The notes under the pieces are model-generated. The model was not told the origin of the DNA. It saw only the letters and a program-made list of their open reading frames with translations, and made no database searches. A stretch of 64,000 nt of DNA from Apostichopus japonicus (taxonomy: Eukaryota > Echinodermata > Holothuroidea > Aspidochirotida > Stichopodidae), in contig NC_092574.1 in assembly GCF_037975245.1 (NCBI RefSeq), positions 5,076,713 through 5,140,712 on the forward strand, in the 5' to 3' direction. Positions 10,273 through 25,200 of this stretch are shown in pieces. The position numbers were made by a program, and so were the translations under genes. The first letter of the stretch is position 1; each line of letters starts with the position of its first letter.

Positions 10273-13200
10273 TCAATCTTTTCTTGATTTCTGCCGTGGT
10301 GATTTCCTGCAGGTGAGACATGTAGAGTTTTGGATGAGACATTAGAATCTCCAAAGCACATGAATTGATGAAATACTTTCACAGCGAGAGCTATTTTAAA
10401 TGATAACCAGATCTGCTGATACCAATAAAAAAGGGGGGGGGGGGGGAAAGTCAGTATTAGCTCATATTCATCCATTTTAGCACCTACATTTGCAAATACA
10501 TCTCGATCATTTGAAACTACCTAGTCGAGACTAAGCAGTATTGGTTCTGTGATTCAATTTTTAGACTTCTTAAAGTTTCAGTCTAGAAGATGAAAAGGGG
10601 TTATTTTAAGACAAGTGATCCTTCAATGAAATTTGTTATCTTCTCTGTACCTTCTTGAGGGGGATGTTTATTATAACCATCTTTATAGGATTAATGTCTA
10701 TGTGTGGGTTTTAGTTCACTCGATCCAATAAGACCTTCATATATTGTCAATGTGTGGGTTTAAGTTCACTTTGTCCAATGAGACCTTCATATATTGTCAA
10801 TGTGTGGGTTTTTGTTCACTCGATCCAATAAGACCTTCATATATTGTCAATGTGTGGGTTTAAGTTCACTCTGTCCAATGAGACCTTCATATATTGTCTA
10901 TGTGTGGGCTTTAGTTCACTCTGTCCAATGAGACCTTCATATATTGTCTATGTGTGGGTCTTAGTTCACTTTGTCCAATGAGACATTCATATATTGTCTT
11001 TGTGTGAATTTTGGCTCACTCTGTCCAATAAGACCTTCATATATTGTCAATGTGTGGGTTTTAGTTCACTCTGTCCAATGAAACCTTCATATATTGTCAA
11101 TGTGTGGGTTTTAGTTCACTCTGTCCAATGAGACCTTCATATATTGTCAATGTGTGGGTTTTAGTTCACTCTGACCGATGAGACCTTCATATATTGTCTA
11201 TGTGTGGGTCTTAGTTCACTTTGTCCAAGGAGACCTTCATATATTGTCAATGTGTGGGTTTTAGTTCACTCTGACCAATGAGACCTTCATATATTGTCTA
11301 TGTGTGGGTCTTAGTTCACTTTGTCCAAGGAGACCTTCATATATTGTCAATATGTGGGTTTTAGTTCACTCTGACCAATGAGACCTTCATATATTGTCAA
11401 TGTGGGTTTTAGTTCACTCTGTCCAATGAGACCTTCATATATTGTCTATGTGTGGGTTTTAGTTCATTCTGACCTATGAGACCTTCATATATTGTCTATG
11501 TGTGGGTCTTAGTTCACTTTGTCCAATGAGACCTTCATATATTGTCTATGTGTTGGTTTTAGTTCACTCTGTCCAATGAGACCTTCATTTATTGTCCATG
11601 TGTGGGTTTTAGTTCACTCTGTCCAATGAGACCTTCACATATTGTCTTTGTGTGGGTTTTAGTTCACTCTGGCAAATGAGACCTTCATATATTGTCTGTG
11701 TGGGTTTTAGTTCACTCTGTCCAATGAGACCTTCATATATTGCCCATGTGTGGGTCTTAGTTCACTCTGTTCAATGAGACCTTCATATATTGTCTATGTG
11801 TGGGTTTTAGTTCACTCTGGCCAATGAGACCTTCATATATTGTCAATGTGTGGGTTTTAGTTCACTCTGTCCAATGAGACCTTCATATATTGTCCATGTG
11901 TGGGTTTTAGTTCACTCTGTCCAATGAGACCTTCATATATTGTCTATGTGTGGGTTTTAGTTCACTCTGTCCAATGTGACCTTCATATATTGCCCATGTG
12001 TGGGTCTTAGTTCACTCTGTCCAATGAGACCTTCATACATTGGCTTTGTGTGGGTTTTAGTTCACTCTGGCCAATGAGACCTTCATATATTGTCTATGTG
12101 TGGGTTTTAGTTCACTCTGTCCAATGAGACCTTCATATATTGTCCATGTGTGGGTTTTAGTTCACTCTGTCCAATGAGACCTTCATATATTGTTTATGTG
12201 TGGGTTTTAGTTCACTCTGGTCAATGAGACCTTCATATATTGCCTATGTGTGGGTCTTAGTTCACTCTGTCCAATGAGACCTTCATATATTGTCTATGTG
12301 TGGGTTTTAGTTCACTCTGTCCAATGAGACGTTCATATACTGTCTGTTCTTTCAATGCTTCCAGATGCTGTCCTATTGGCATACCTGAGTTTTGGACTTT
12401 CTCCCTTCTTTTCTTCTTCTGTCTTCTCCTCCTTTGCAGCTGCATCTGCTTCATCTTCTTCTTGCTAAATGACAAAAATTTAAAACCAAACCATAAATCT
12501 CAAATACGAAGTCAACTAAAGACAAAGGCAGGAAGTTAAAGCAAAACAAATATATCACAGATGCAACTATATAGATAGTTTGCTTGCAAGAAAAGATTTT
12601 CCAAATTCTTAATTAATATTAAACGAAAATTGTGACAATGACAAAAGGGTGAAAATACTTTGAAAATGAACTCAGACAGCTGTAGAATGGAATTTAATTT
12701 CTTTCAGATTCAAAGTAACTCTAAAAAGCAAAGTCGTCAAACCAAACGAGTGAGTGGTCCCGTACTTAGGTTGACGGGAAGGATACATTACCCAAAGATC
12801 TGATGCTTGAAATATATCTTTGTGTAACATATTCGCTTCTTCATCAGCTGTGTGTACTTACCGACGCTTCCTCTAGATCAGCCTTGGATGGCTTCTTCCT
12901 CTGCCGTACTCCTTCATCTTCTTCCTTCCCATCCTCCTCCTCCTCCTTCTTCTCCTCATCTTTGCCTCCATCCTCCTGCTTTCCTTTCTCCTCCTCATCA
13001 TCTGGAGTAGGCTCGTCTGTCTTCTTAGCATCAGTATCTTCCTCCTCCTCCTCGGAAGAACCACCCTGAAAGAGAAGGAGAGCCGAACACAATTAACATT
13101 TGACAATATCTAAGAAAGAATTGACCGAAAGAAACTATGAGCTGCAACCACCTTTTGATATTTCGATTTGGAATTTTTCAAAACATACACATTATCCTAG

Positions 13201-16200
13201 GCGGTTAAACATGAAGCATGCAACTGATTATGGCTCATAGGGCAAAGGAATAAGAATACCATAAACTGTTGTATTATTGATGCTTTCACAATCATAGGAG
13301 TGTTAGCTCAGTGGTTAACGCTGGTGCCTTTCAATCATAAGGTCCGGAGTTCGAGTCACTCCAAGATTAATGTATGTCCTCCAGTTACAGAGTTGTTGAC
13401 AATTGACAATTCATAATCATGGATGTTAAATATGAGTCTAAGAGACTGACTTCGGTCAGCTTGCGGCTTTGATAAGCCAATGATTGCTTCTTCGCAAGTT
13501 CCTGCTTGCAGGAGGATCTAAAAAACATACATACAACCTATCGATCCATGGTTCTTATCTGGTTAAGTCACTGATGGGCTTGCTCAAGCCACAAATTGCT
13601 CCATTAGAGATGCCAAAAACTATCTACAAGTACATAAAACAGCGTTCACATATCTCTTTCTCTTGTTTTGTAGACAGATCTGTTTGAGTTTCTATTAAAA
13701 TGTTTCAAGTGCAACTTGTCAAAATAATACTGCATTAATGGAAACAAGGTGAAGGGAGTATATTATTGTACTTCAGAAGTATGACCATAACAGATTCTGC
13801 ACAACCATGAAATCCAATAGCGATCGAATCTTTCGAAGAATCATTATTTTGAAATGAATTTGTAGAAATGATTCTAGCTATTGCAAATAACTGTTACTCA
13901 TGCATGACCTCCACAGACTGATTTTTCTCATTATATTTCACATCTTGATGATGACATTATATCATGTTTCAATTTTACTTACACTTCTGAGGCATATCCT
14001 AATACAGAGGAAGAGAGGTATGATGACCACGAGGCCAACCACCACCCACAACCACGGTTTCTCTTCTGTGGCATTCATGAAAGAGGTGACAACACTATCC
14101 TGTGAAGGAAAAATCAACAACAATTGAATGAATAATTCCATATCAATCATTCATAAACGTCTTCCAGTGGAAATGGAAACATTGAGAGTCATTTAGTCGT
14201 AAGTAGTTGAGATCTGATGTCCGCCTTTGTTTCATGTCTGCTACAGACAAAAGTGAAGAGGATCAGTACAGTGTAACGTACAGGACACCAGCAGCAGGGT
14301 CACACACATTCACAATCTGACAAAACTAATTGAACAATACTTCCAAATATCCTAGCAATGAAACTCTCATTATGATGCAAAAACAGACAGATAAACAAAC
14401 AACAACAACAACAAGCTTTTCCTTCGGTAGTAAACTTTCATGACCAATAGAGTAGCCCCTTTCTGATGTTGTTTTCTAATATTCCACTTAACTTATAATT
14501 ATTATTATTATTATTATGTGAGAGTGATTACCCCTGATGAGCCTCCTCCCTCCGCACGCTGGCGAATCTTCCAGGTGTCGGCCGCCCAGTTATCCGCTAC
14601 CTCTCTATCGGATGTGATGATAAAATTATCAAAGTATATATCGTCAGTCATTGACCACAGTTCTAGACCAATGGCTCCCTGCAAAGAAAATCAATTAAAA
14701 TATAAAAATATATAATATAAATACAATAAAATGAGACTAGTATTGCCTTCTAAAACCAAATGGAAGTTCTCAAAACAACAGGAAAAGAAGAAGAAAATTA
14801 ACAGTCTTAAAAACTAGATTTGGATGCACCCTTTATTAGAAATTTAATAATATTATAGGTCACAAAATTGACTGTAAATGGGTTAGAGTTAACAGGTTGC
14901 TAAGTAGGAGCAGTAATGTTGTTGATATAACCATAAAGATATCTTTAATGATACTGAGGGCAGGCTTTCCAATTATATTTACATATTTATATGGTGCAGT
15001 CAGGTGACAACTCAATGCCAAATACACCATCCCTTCTACAAGCCATTCAAAGTTTTCGCTGTTTGTAACTTAACACTAACTATATAAGAGACTGTAGTCT
15101 TCTCTGTATTACGATGATTCTTAACGTTACAACTGTTATCAACTTACTATACTGCTCATCCTGAAAGGCTCTAAATCTTCAAAGAAATCAGGGTTTGGTA
15201 TAATTTTAGCTGTCCATTCTCCTGAATAATCAGGATTATCAATCAACGCTGGCTTCCATTTGCCCTTAAAGTCGGGGTTATTGATCATGGGCGGTTCCCA
15301 CTCCCCGCATCCTGCCTCTTCGCAGAGAGGGTTACCTGTTTAAGAGGTGCAGAGAAGAAATAAAGAGGAGGGCCATCTTCTCCCTTTCACTGGGAAGAGG
15401 CAGCTATCTGCACGAGACTTTCTCCAGCGTCTGCCACTTGAAAATTCTACTAGCATCTTATATATTATCCAAATTCTTGACATGAAAAAAATGTCAAAAG
15501 AGATAAGCTTATGGTCACATATTGGGGGAGGGCTTATGACACATTCTAGAATGTTCTTTTTTTACCATCATCCAAGGTAACGTTTCCCGATAATCCATAT
15601 TAAAACATACCGTGTGATTGCTGAAGTAATGAGATGGGACCCAGTAAGCATAATAAGGTCCACATAATGAGATGGGACCCAGTAAGCATAATAAGGTCCA
15701 CATAATGAGATGGAACCCAGTAAGGTCCACATAAAGAGATGGTTCTCAAAAGGAACACTAGTTTCCATGTACTGAGGATGGTGCTCCCTGATAATGGTAA
15801 CTTCCAATTGAGATGGTGCTCTCAACAAAATGTAAATTTCACATGAGATGTTGCTTTATACAATTCCATGATGAGATGGTGACGTATAAAATCGTAACGA
15901 TAGCAAGATGATACTTACTTAGCTGTGGAGGTTCCCATTCACCATCCAATTCATCATCCCTACAGGAGAAAAAGGAACAATTTGTTACATCAATCATGAG
16001 AGCAAGTATATATAAATTCATTTCAATATGTGCATGTTCTGAAGTTGATGAAACTCAACAACATACGACATAGCTGGTTGCAGACCGACTCTGTATATTG
16101 TACAAGGCCTAACTGGAAATCTTAGGATCCTTCTAGTGAATTAAAGACTCACATCCAACAACACCAAAAAAATGTGGAAAAAAATGTAATTAGTTTCCTA

Positions 16201-19200
16201 CTTAGAAATGAGAAACGATTGATCCTACTAAGTTCAAGTAATAAAAGATTGTTGATATAAACAAGATACAGGTAAGCAGGTTGGACAGGTTTGATTCATG
16301 TTAATTTGATGTTACAATGTTAATTTCAATATGTGCATCCTCTGTACAAGCTCTCCCCCCCCCCTATGGATGGGGGGGAGAAAAATATAATTTGCAGCAC
16401 ATTCCCACCACAAAGCTAGCTGCAGACAGAAATGACATCTAGTGAAGACTTTAAAGGGAATACATCGACAGTTCTTTCGGGAAACCTCATAGGGTTGTTT
16501 CTTTCTCTCCTTGTGCCACAAAGAGAGAGAATAGAACACAAAAAAAATGCACAACCTGCTTTTCAACTAAGGAAGGATCATGTAGATGAAATGATTAAAT
16601 TAGCAGGCCTAAGCATACTGTGATACATAAGATGCAAGCACTCACCAATCATCTGGTTTCTCTGCATCAGGGTCATCAATAAACTCAGGTTCATGATCCA
16701 GCCAGCCATCCGGTTTGACAGCATCAGGGTCAGGGATCCTAGCAGGAGCATCCTCATCCCAGTCATCAGGTTTAACTGCATCAGGGTCAGGGATTCTGTG
16801 GAAAAACAAACAACACTGTAACGGAGTGCACTAGTATGCACCCCCTGCTGGGAAGCTTCCCCCTCCCTTCCCTCCCACCTATCACTCTTGGAGATGGAAT
16901 GGGAGACTGGACTGTACCTGATGCAAGAATAGTACAGCAACAATAACCAAATACTGTACATACAAATACACATTTCAGCGATGTGATGAAAGTTTTGTGT
17001 ATATAGAAAGGGGGGGGGGTTGGAGAATGAATGAAAAAGACAACCTAAGAATCAAAGATGCTTTCAGTTATTGTAAAACCTCCCCAAGGCCACCTATCAC
17101 AGCACAAAACAACAAGACAAATAACAGGATACTGGCACAGAAACGATGCTGGCAAGGAGATACTGGAGAACAAAAAGCAACACCGGTGAAAGAACAGTTA
17201 CTGAACTTGTACTTGAGACCAAGTTAGCCGTTGGGCAAGTCTTACGTAAATACCTGTTTGCTTCAATTTCCTTGTGTCTGTTTGAGAAACAGACAACATT
17301 TGTTGTTATATTGCGGAAAGTATATTGAAATAAATGTTGGCCAAAAAATTTTAAAAAATAAAATAGTCTTACGTAAATACTCATTCACAGATTTTAGTCA
17401 AACTTACTTCTTTCTGTCATCCCAGTCATCTGGTTTCCTATCATTTGGGTCAGCGATTTCAGCCGGTGGGTTGACTGGTGGGCTAAATGATTAAATACAA
17501 GCAGGGATGAATAATGTTTAAGTGCAAAGGTTTCCATTACTAAAACTATAAATCCTATTGAACTTTCAACTTGACACTCTGACCCTCCGAACTATACATC
17601 AGACATCAAGAAGTATCAAGTCAGACAAATTCAAAAATGAGGGCAGCAATAATAAATGAATAATCAATTTTTCACTGTCTGACAATTATATGGAGCAATG
17701 GATGTCGATGACCTTTGAACCCCGAATTTGCTTCCAAAAGGTGCTAATGTGATAACTAAGAAATGCCATCCAATTTATTTCAGGTCTGAGAGGCATTAAC
17801 AGAAACTGGCAACAAGCTGAACTCAATAATGGAAAAAAAAAAAAAAAAAAAAAATTCTCTTACGTGAAATCCGTCAGCAAGCTGCCCGAGCTGACACTCT
17901 TCTGATCAACCAGAATCTCGTAGCTGTTGTCTGGTCGAATAACTATCAAAGAAAGGGAAGACACAAAATAACCACCAAATAATAAATGGTTTTTCCCCCA
18001 TTTTTGTGCTTACTTTTTATGAGAGGTAGTGAGTGCAAAACTGGTATATGGGCGGTGGACAAGTTATTTACCTCAAATACAACAAAGGAGAGTGTTATTT
18101 TTGATGGGCACGGCATTATCATTTAATTTATTGCTCAATTTAAAGTGTGTCAACTTTAATCCCTTAAAAGGATTGTCTGGTGGCCCAAAGAAGTTACCTT
18201 AAAAGATATTAAATAATTTTCCAAACAAGTTGTCAAAGTATGAGAACGCTAATGTTGCGTTTGACAGAGAAACAATTTTTTAATCATTATGGATAGAGAT
18301 TTCAAATATGATTTGAACAGTACAATACGTGACGTCAGCTCTGCCATAGCAGATTGCGTCATAACCCACCCTCCCCACAGTACCTATACGGTAATCACAA
18401 CAAAAACCGCGTTTGTATACAGATAATTTTCTTCTTTAATTTGAGGTGAAATTTCTTAGAAATTAGATATGTTTTCAAAAACTCCTTAAGCCACCATGTA
18501 TTAGATCGGTGGTTCCGTGGTCTTTGTGTAACACAAGGTTAATTTTAACAGCAGACTCTTCGTTGTTTAGGCTTTACATCGCGCTATCCAGCTCCAATGC
18601 GAAGAATGTTCGCATGTAGGCTATACTCAAACCTTGACAATCGGACAGTTCTGCGAAGCCTAAGCTTCTCAGTGCTACATTCTGCTCTGACAACGATTCC
18701 GATAAATTTCTTCTATAATTTCTGGTGAAATTTCTTATAAATTAGATATGATTTAAAAAACTCCTTAAGCCACCATATGTAGTAGATCGGTGGTTTCGCG
18801 GTCTTTGTGTAACGGGTAAGTTTTAACAGCAGACTCTTCGTTGTTTATGCATTGAGATATCCAGCTCCAGCGCAGAGAATGTTCGCGTGTATAGGCTACT
18901 CTAACGTTTACAATCGGATAGTACTGCGGAGCCTAAGCATCTCGGTGCTACATTCTGCTCTTTCGGTGTAAACTAATACTCTTCAAGTTTCATTTTACTG
19001 TTTTTGATCTATGAATTTTATTTCAGCGATTTCAAAGAACAGTTTATGAACTGAGGTTTGAGTGTACTATGTGCAACGCTATAGAAGTACACCAACTGGG
19101 CATCGTATAATATACGTTCGCGAGTATGTACGTTATATATCTTAGGCAATCCAATGTCCTTACACGTGAGTTTATTTGCTGCGGAAATGGGAGTGCTAAC

Positions 19201-22200
19201 TTCAAGTCACCTGTTTTGCCTATTTGCAAGCACTACGTCAATCACCATATTGAAGCGTTCGAACAAACGGTACTTTTGGTGAGAAACTGGTGAATTTGAA
19301 AACCAGAACAAGAAGAAAACGACGAATGGGGACAATTTTTACATGGTTTGAAAGAGAAATATAATAACTACAAGGACAATGTATCAAATTCTTTCACCAT
19401 ACAATTCCTTTAATTTGTTCTTGTGTTTCATATAAACAATTAACTGCAAAATATAATATTAGTAGCAACATACAGGAGGGAAGTGCAACTGGCTCCCTTC
19501 AAAGATTCACCACTCCCATACAGAAATAACAACAGAGGGAACGGAAAAAACAAAACAAGAAAACAAAAACTTACTCAAGGTGAACAAATGACTCTTCTTG
19601 TCAGTAAATACATGGCTGAATCCAGTTGGTTTCTTGGCATGTTTCTCCTGCAAATTCAATATCAAATAGTAACTAACTATGATAGGTTCATATGGACAGG
19701 TAACTAATATGAAGTTAGGTGCACACTTCCCTTCATACTTAAAATTTGAATGTCTGTTTATACTGAACATGCTGCTCCTGCTGAGACAGGGTGGAAATGG
19801 AGCGGGGAGCGGAGGGAAGAGGGGGGGGTACTGCATTTACTTTCATTTCATGTTACCAGATTCCTATGGTAGTGGACTTTCAGTGCTACTGATATTTGTG
19901 GTAGGTTTATATCAAACTGGGGAAAGATTTGTCAAAGATCCAACAAAGTCAAAGATATCAAACATACTTGGTGAGATTTCTGTGTTAGATGTTATAAGCT
20001 TCAGTATTATCCAACTTTGTGATATATACATTGAACAATTAACCTTTTTTTGTCATCATTAACATGTTTTTGCACTGAATCTTAAGAATATAAGTACATA
20101 CATCAACAATCTGGTAATTCCTGTCAATATTTGTGGGTTGCATCAGATTTGTTTTATGTTTTGCATTTTCATTGTTGTCTGTTTGTTGTTGTTTACAACA
20201 TCTCCATGGTTACAATGCACACTTTCGCTGGGTCAAAGGTCAACATTAAAATTTGACATGAGTGATGACATACAGAGTAATGACATACAGAGGTCACATG
20301 GCCTTGACCGACTTATTTACTGATAGAATACAAATTTCCTGGCCTGTTTGCTAAGATAGCAAACATTACACCACAGTCGAGAAATAATGAAAAATCAAAT
20401 ACTCTACCTCATATTTTCCACTGGTGGGGTTCTTGTGTTGGAAAATGAAGTGAAGCTGCAAAATATAATGAAAAGTGACAAAGAGTCATGTAAAGTGACC
20501 ACATACGAAGGACAACGAATTTAGATTTTTCGAAAGGAGACGTCCTACACTTGCGGTTTGAAGAGTTTCATACTCACCACCTATGGGGACTGAGCTACGA
20601 CACACAAGACCACCTTTCAGCAGAATTTGGCTCATAATGCACAAAGGTTACTCGTGACTATGGACTTGATGTCAACAAAAGGAACTTAATATTATATTTG
20701 TCCGTAAGCTCCATAAACTATTGGTAGATTTTTCCGACATAGGATAAAAAGGTGCGACACACCAAAAAGTGTTTATGTTGTCTTTATTCACTTGCAGTTT
20801 CAGATCTATTTTGATGTACAATAATTCTTGTACTGCTTTACTGAGTAAATCTTTTCTTTTTGTAAATGACCAACTTCCCTGTTCAGACTTCAAATACTTC
20901 AAGGAAAATAAAAATATCCACTCAAGTTTTGTTCTTAATGTAGCTGTTTGTACTATTTCTGCCTACATTTTAATAATATAATCTCACTTCAACACATTTC
21001 AATAGCAGGACCAAAAAAGTTTTGACATCAACTTTTTTTTTTCCACAGTATTAATTTAAAGTACCGTAACACATAATACAAAAGAATCAGCAAAAAACTT
21101 ACATAAGAAGCTGACATAAAAAAATTATAATAGTTGTTAAGGTTACTCAAATTGTTGTTTTGCTTAGATATAAAATAGTGAAGGTCAAGTCGAAAGCGAA
21201 ACTTAAAATAAAATTCGTGCGCATCTGGTATTTTGTTATTCAACCTAGTATAAATATATTTTTTAGCATGCAAAATTAAAAAGTTCACAGGATTACCCAT
21301 ATCATCAAAATCACCAAAACAAATATTGGTCAAATTAAAAGTTTTGACATCAACTAATCATGAGAATTTCAAATTTGCATTGCAGCATGTGACTAACACT
21401 AGGATGAAGGGCCTTAAAGAATGGAGCTGAATTAATTACTTGCATACATCTCCATTTTGTTACACAAACTCAGGAGAGGATACTCTAATCTGCTGAAGAC
21501 TTTTAAAATCTTCTAAGAAATATTCAAGAGAGTTTCTAAAATATATCTGCACATTCAAGACCAAAACGAGAACAGATGCTCTAATTTTTACTTTACCTTC
21601 GAATCGGCACCACACTTGTCTGGTCCAAACATGATAGAATATCTAGTCTTGTCTTGAAATGAGTCCTGTGAAGATATGATATTCACACAGAATGCATTTT
21701 AGCCAGAAGTTACAGTAGAGGCTAACAGGTTTGAGTTTCTTGTTAACTTATAAGCTGCATTCAAGACAATATATCCACCAGTCAAATGATTAGTCAACTT
21801 GATAAGTCATATTATACTATACAGTAACCACCCAAGCTGTTTCTGCCAAAGTTGGGCCCTTTTCTGTAAAAGTTTATCTTCATTTCTTGAGTTTCCCTCA
21901 TACAGTTCAAGATTCCAATGGCTGAATTGTCTCTGACTTAATCTCCACTGATAAAGAAACCTTACACTCCTTCCCATCCGACACCACTGTCAATGTAGTC
22001 TTATAGGCACAAAAGCAACATTGTTAAATATTTTGTATCATTCTAACGTAGTATATCATTCTACCCATCTCCTGCTGCCCAATGGCCCCCCCCCCCTCCC
22101 CTCCCTTCTGACCTCATACTTGGTTGATCTCATTAGCCCCTAAATCTGAAAAGGTATAAAATACACCAATATTCCACAATCCTTTGGGTTACATGAGTTT

Positions 22201-25200
22201 TCAGTTTCACAATTTTTCCAATAATATTTTATACTAAAAGCCCTTTAACATTGTAGGTTACAAGATTGAATAGTCAATTTTCAATTCCATAAGCAAGTTA
22301 CAGGAGACACAAACCAACTATCAAATGATACTTTAAATGTAGAGATCTTTGTTATATACAACTTCCCCAAACAGCTAATGAAAGTCTCGTTCTTCTGTCT
22401 GGGAAATCTTATAGTTTAAAAGTTGTGTCATAGTGCCGCCACTAGGACCTGAAATCTTGCACTTCTCTCTGCTTTGCATTTACATATTGTCATAAAATAT
22501 CAATCTAGAATATTACCAGTATTGACACTGAAACCAATCACATTATTGGGTCATGTTTACGGGCTTCAAAGTTTTTTAGATTTATCATTTGTAAAACCCA
22601 CCCAACTCAATTACAGAAAGTAAAAGATTTTAATAAATTAGAGAGATTCCTAAGCCAGTTTTAAAGACAGGTGGACGGATGAGTTCATGTTTAGACTTGC
22701 TCAAGTCTCCAGCCTGTTGTGTGAAGGAACATTAAACCTGTGATATCTCCCTAAGTGGAATAAGAATTTACAAAGCTGTCACCACTGACACATAGACCAA
22801 TGATGAATGGTTGGGTTTGTGTCTCCTTTGTTGAAAAGTTGAAATTTTTCAATGTGCATTTTGGCTTACATATGTAACACAAGCAGGGTTGTAGCTAGGA
22901 TTTTGCAGGTGGCGGTTGAATTTTCTGGAATGGCGGTTGCCTGCGAATTCCGCTTCCTGGGGGAGGGGTATAAGGAGGGGGTGTCCTCCTCCCAATTTGA
23001 ATTTTTTTCCCTTATGTACAGTGCTCAAATGCAAAATGGTGACTTATATGGCCATAATTTGAGGCATACACATTCCACTACTTCAGACCATTATTTTCAT
23101 GACACTATTTACTGAATTTTGTACCGGTCGATCACAAGCGCGAGTGCCGGTCGGTATTAGAAAATTTTACTGGGAGTACCGGTCGGCAAACGTTAGTGCT
23201 GGCCAAATCCGACCGGCGTAGCTACAACACTGAACACAAGTAAGGGAAAGGTGTTTACATGAGGATATGTTGAAGAATCGAATCAACTTCACTTGTTCTT
23301 TGAGAGTGAACATTCATTTGATGAAAAAGTCTTGGATGCTGTCTTAGTAATTAATTAGTTAATATTAATTATTTAATAAATTAGTTAATTAATTGCAAAC
23401 CCATGTTGGATAATGATCAGTCAGTTTGGTAAAACTTAACAATTAAATGCAAAGAGGCTGCTTTAAAACCTAAGTATAGAGTGAAACTCACAACTACACA
23501 AACATACTTTTATTCATATGATCTATCATCGTTTTACCCTTTGATCTCATTCGATCTAATCCTGATTTCTTCCGAAAATTATCCTGACAGAAACAGGGGT
23601 ATCCCGTGGTTAAAACGAATCATCCTATCCTCTCCCCTCCCCCTCCCATCCTATCCCCATTCAGACATCATGCCACTGGAATCATATTAAACCTACCAGG
23701 TCTGGTTGTCCAGCCAAGAGTTTAAGGTATGCTCCACCACATTCCATGCCATTCTGAAACTTGACTTCATACCTAAGGAAAGTAAAAACAATATCGATGA
23801 AATTAAAAACAATTCAACAGAATTCATCAATCATCCCTCCCCCTCCCCCAACAAAAAAATACAACAACATTTTGCATTGAGTTAAATAGTTTGAAGTCAG
23901 AGTAAAATAATCTTTTGAACTTTGAACAACATTGGTATAATCTATTGCAAGTGCTGAGCAAGGTAAATGGAAGATGGCCAAGTGATTACTTCACATTGCT
24001 TTCAAAGCTATGACAATTTCTTTGACCAGTGCGAAAACTATATACATGATTTAATGTTACTTGTGGCTAAAATATAACGCTTGGAATATTTTATTTCAAA
24101 AATTGTCTGTCTGATTTCAATTCATTTGATCAGTTACAGACAGCCCAAGAAAACCAATAGTATGATATTCTTGCCAGATACTCAAACTAGAATACAACTA
24201 TATATATTTCAGATCAGAGTATACATCAATAGTTCTATACATGCAATCATGACCTAGGTGTACTCTAATAAAACAGAAAGCATACCACACCCCACCTCAT
24301 GGACCACTATTCTTCGGATTAAGCATTTATTTTGTAATCGTCTTAGTCTTAAACACTAAGACAAGAAGTACACAGAACCATTTCATCAGAATGGCAATGC
24401 TTGGAGGTTCTTCTGTGCTGATGTAAGGACTAAATATCTTACCTTGGAAATAAATTTGTTTTTCTTTCTTCATATAAAATCATTTTGACCGTACATGTTC
24501 CAGCAAAGTAATAAATCTTCATACGATGGTCACCCTGAGTATTAACCAGCCTGCACCCTTTGAATTCAATTCTTAGTTTACAACCCAAGGCATTACATAC
24601 ACAAACACGCACTGTAAACACAGACACACATATATAATCCGCCATGATTCCATTAACTATTGTCATATGCTGAAGGAACAAATTTGTACTTCTGGTTCTA
24701 AATCCTCTGTTAGTTAGAACTTATCCAATACATCCTCAACTTACTGTGCAATCAGAGGTTCCTCTTCAAATTCAAACAGAGTGTCCAGGTTCACTGCAAT
24801 AGCATGATGCTTCGCTTTAGACTGGAAAAGAATGGGAGAAGTTTCTTCTCATTTTAGCCTCTAATCAGGACAGCAGTAAGATTATGAACTCATAAGATTA
24901 ATTGAAGAGAAAAAGATGATAATCAACATTACACGGATCACAAATTCTGTTTTACCAGTTTTGAAGGTTCTCAATTTTGTCTCATAAATGATATGGTTCC
25001 AGTGTAATGACGTACATTTTTACACTTGTATAGCAACTTGCCTTTGCCCATTTTGTATAGCATTCTAAATTATTCCTTGTTTAAGGAGAATATTAGTTCA
25101 AACTACAGTACCGCTTTTAAGTAAATTGGAAGAGATTAGCGCGATTCAGCGCAAAACGCAGCTTAACTGTACTTAACCGCGCTCCAAATAAAGGAACGCG

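Noticed and set aside
10695-12345. Regular 50-bp repeats resembling a CRISPR array
   Set aside because: There are no unique spacers between units; it is a head-to-tail minisatellite in an animal intron.
12333-12384. TGA at 12335-12333 as the calnexin stop
   Set aside because: The exon 16 donor at 12384 and exon 17 give the conserved basic tail and family length; kept only as a possible retained-intron isoform.
12257-12475. 72-codon minus frame starting MSFSKKKM near the calnexin end
   Set aside because: Wrong frame of exon 16 continuing into the minisatellite; the calnexin frame is a different one.
13296-13370. tRNA gene
   Set aside because: A- and B-boxes are present, but D- and T-stems do not pair properly and a SINE body follows.
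15515-15828. Open frames of 71 and 86 codons
   Set aside because: Translation of a 37-bp tandem repeat within a calnexin intron.
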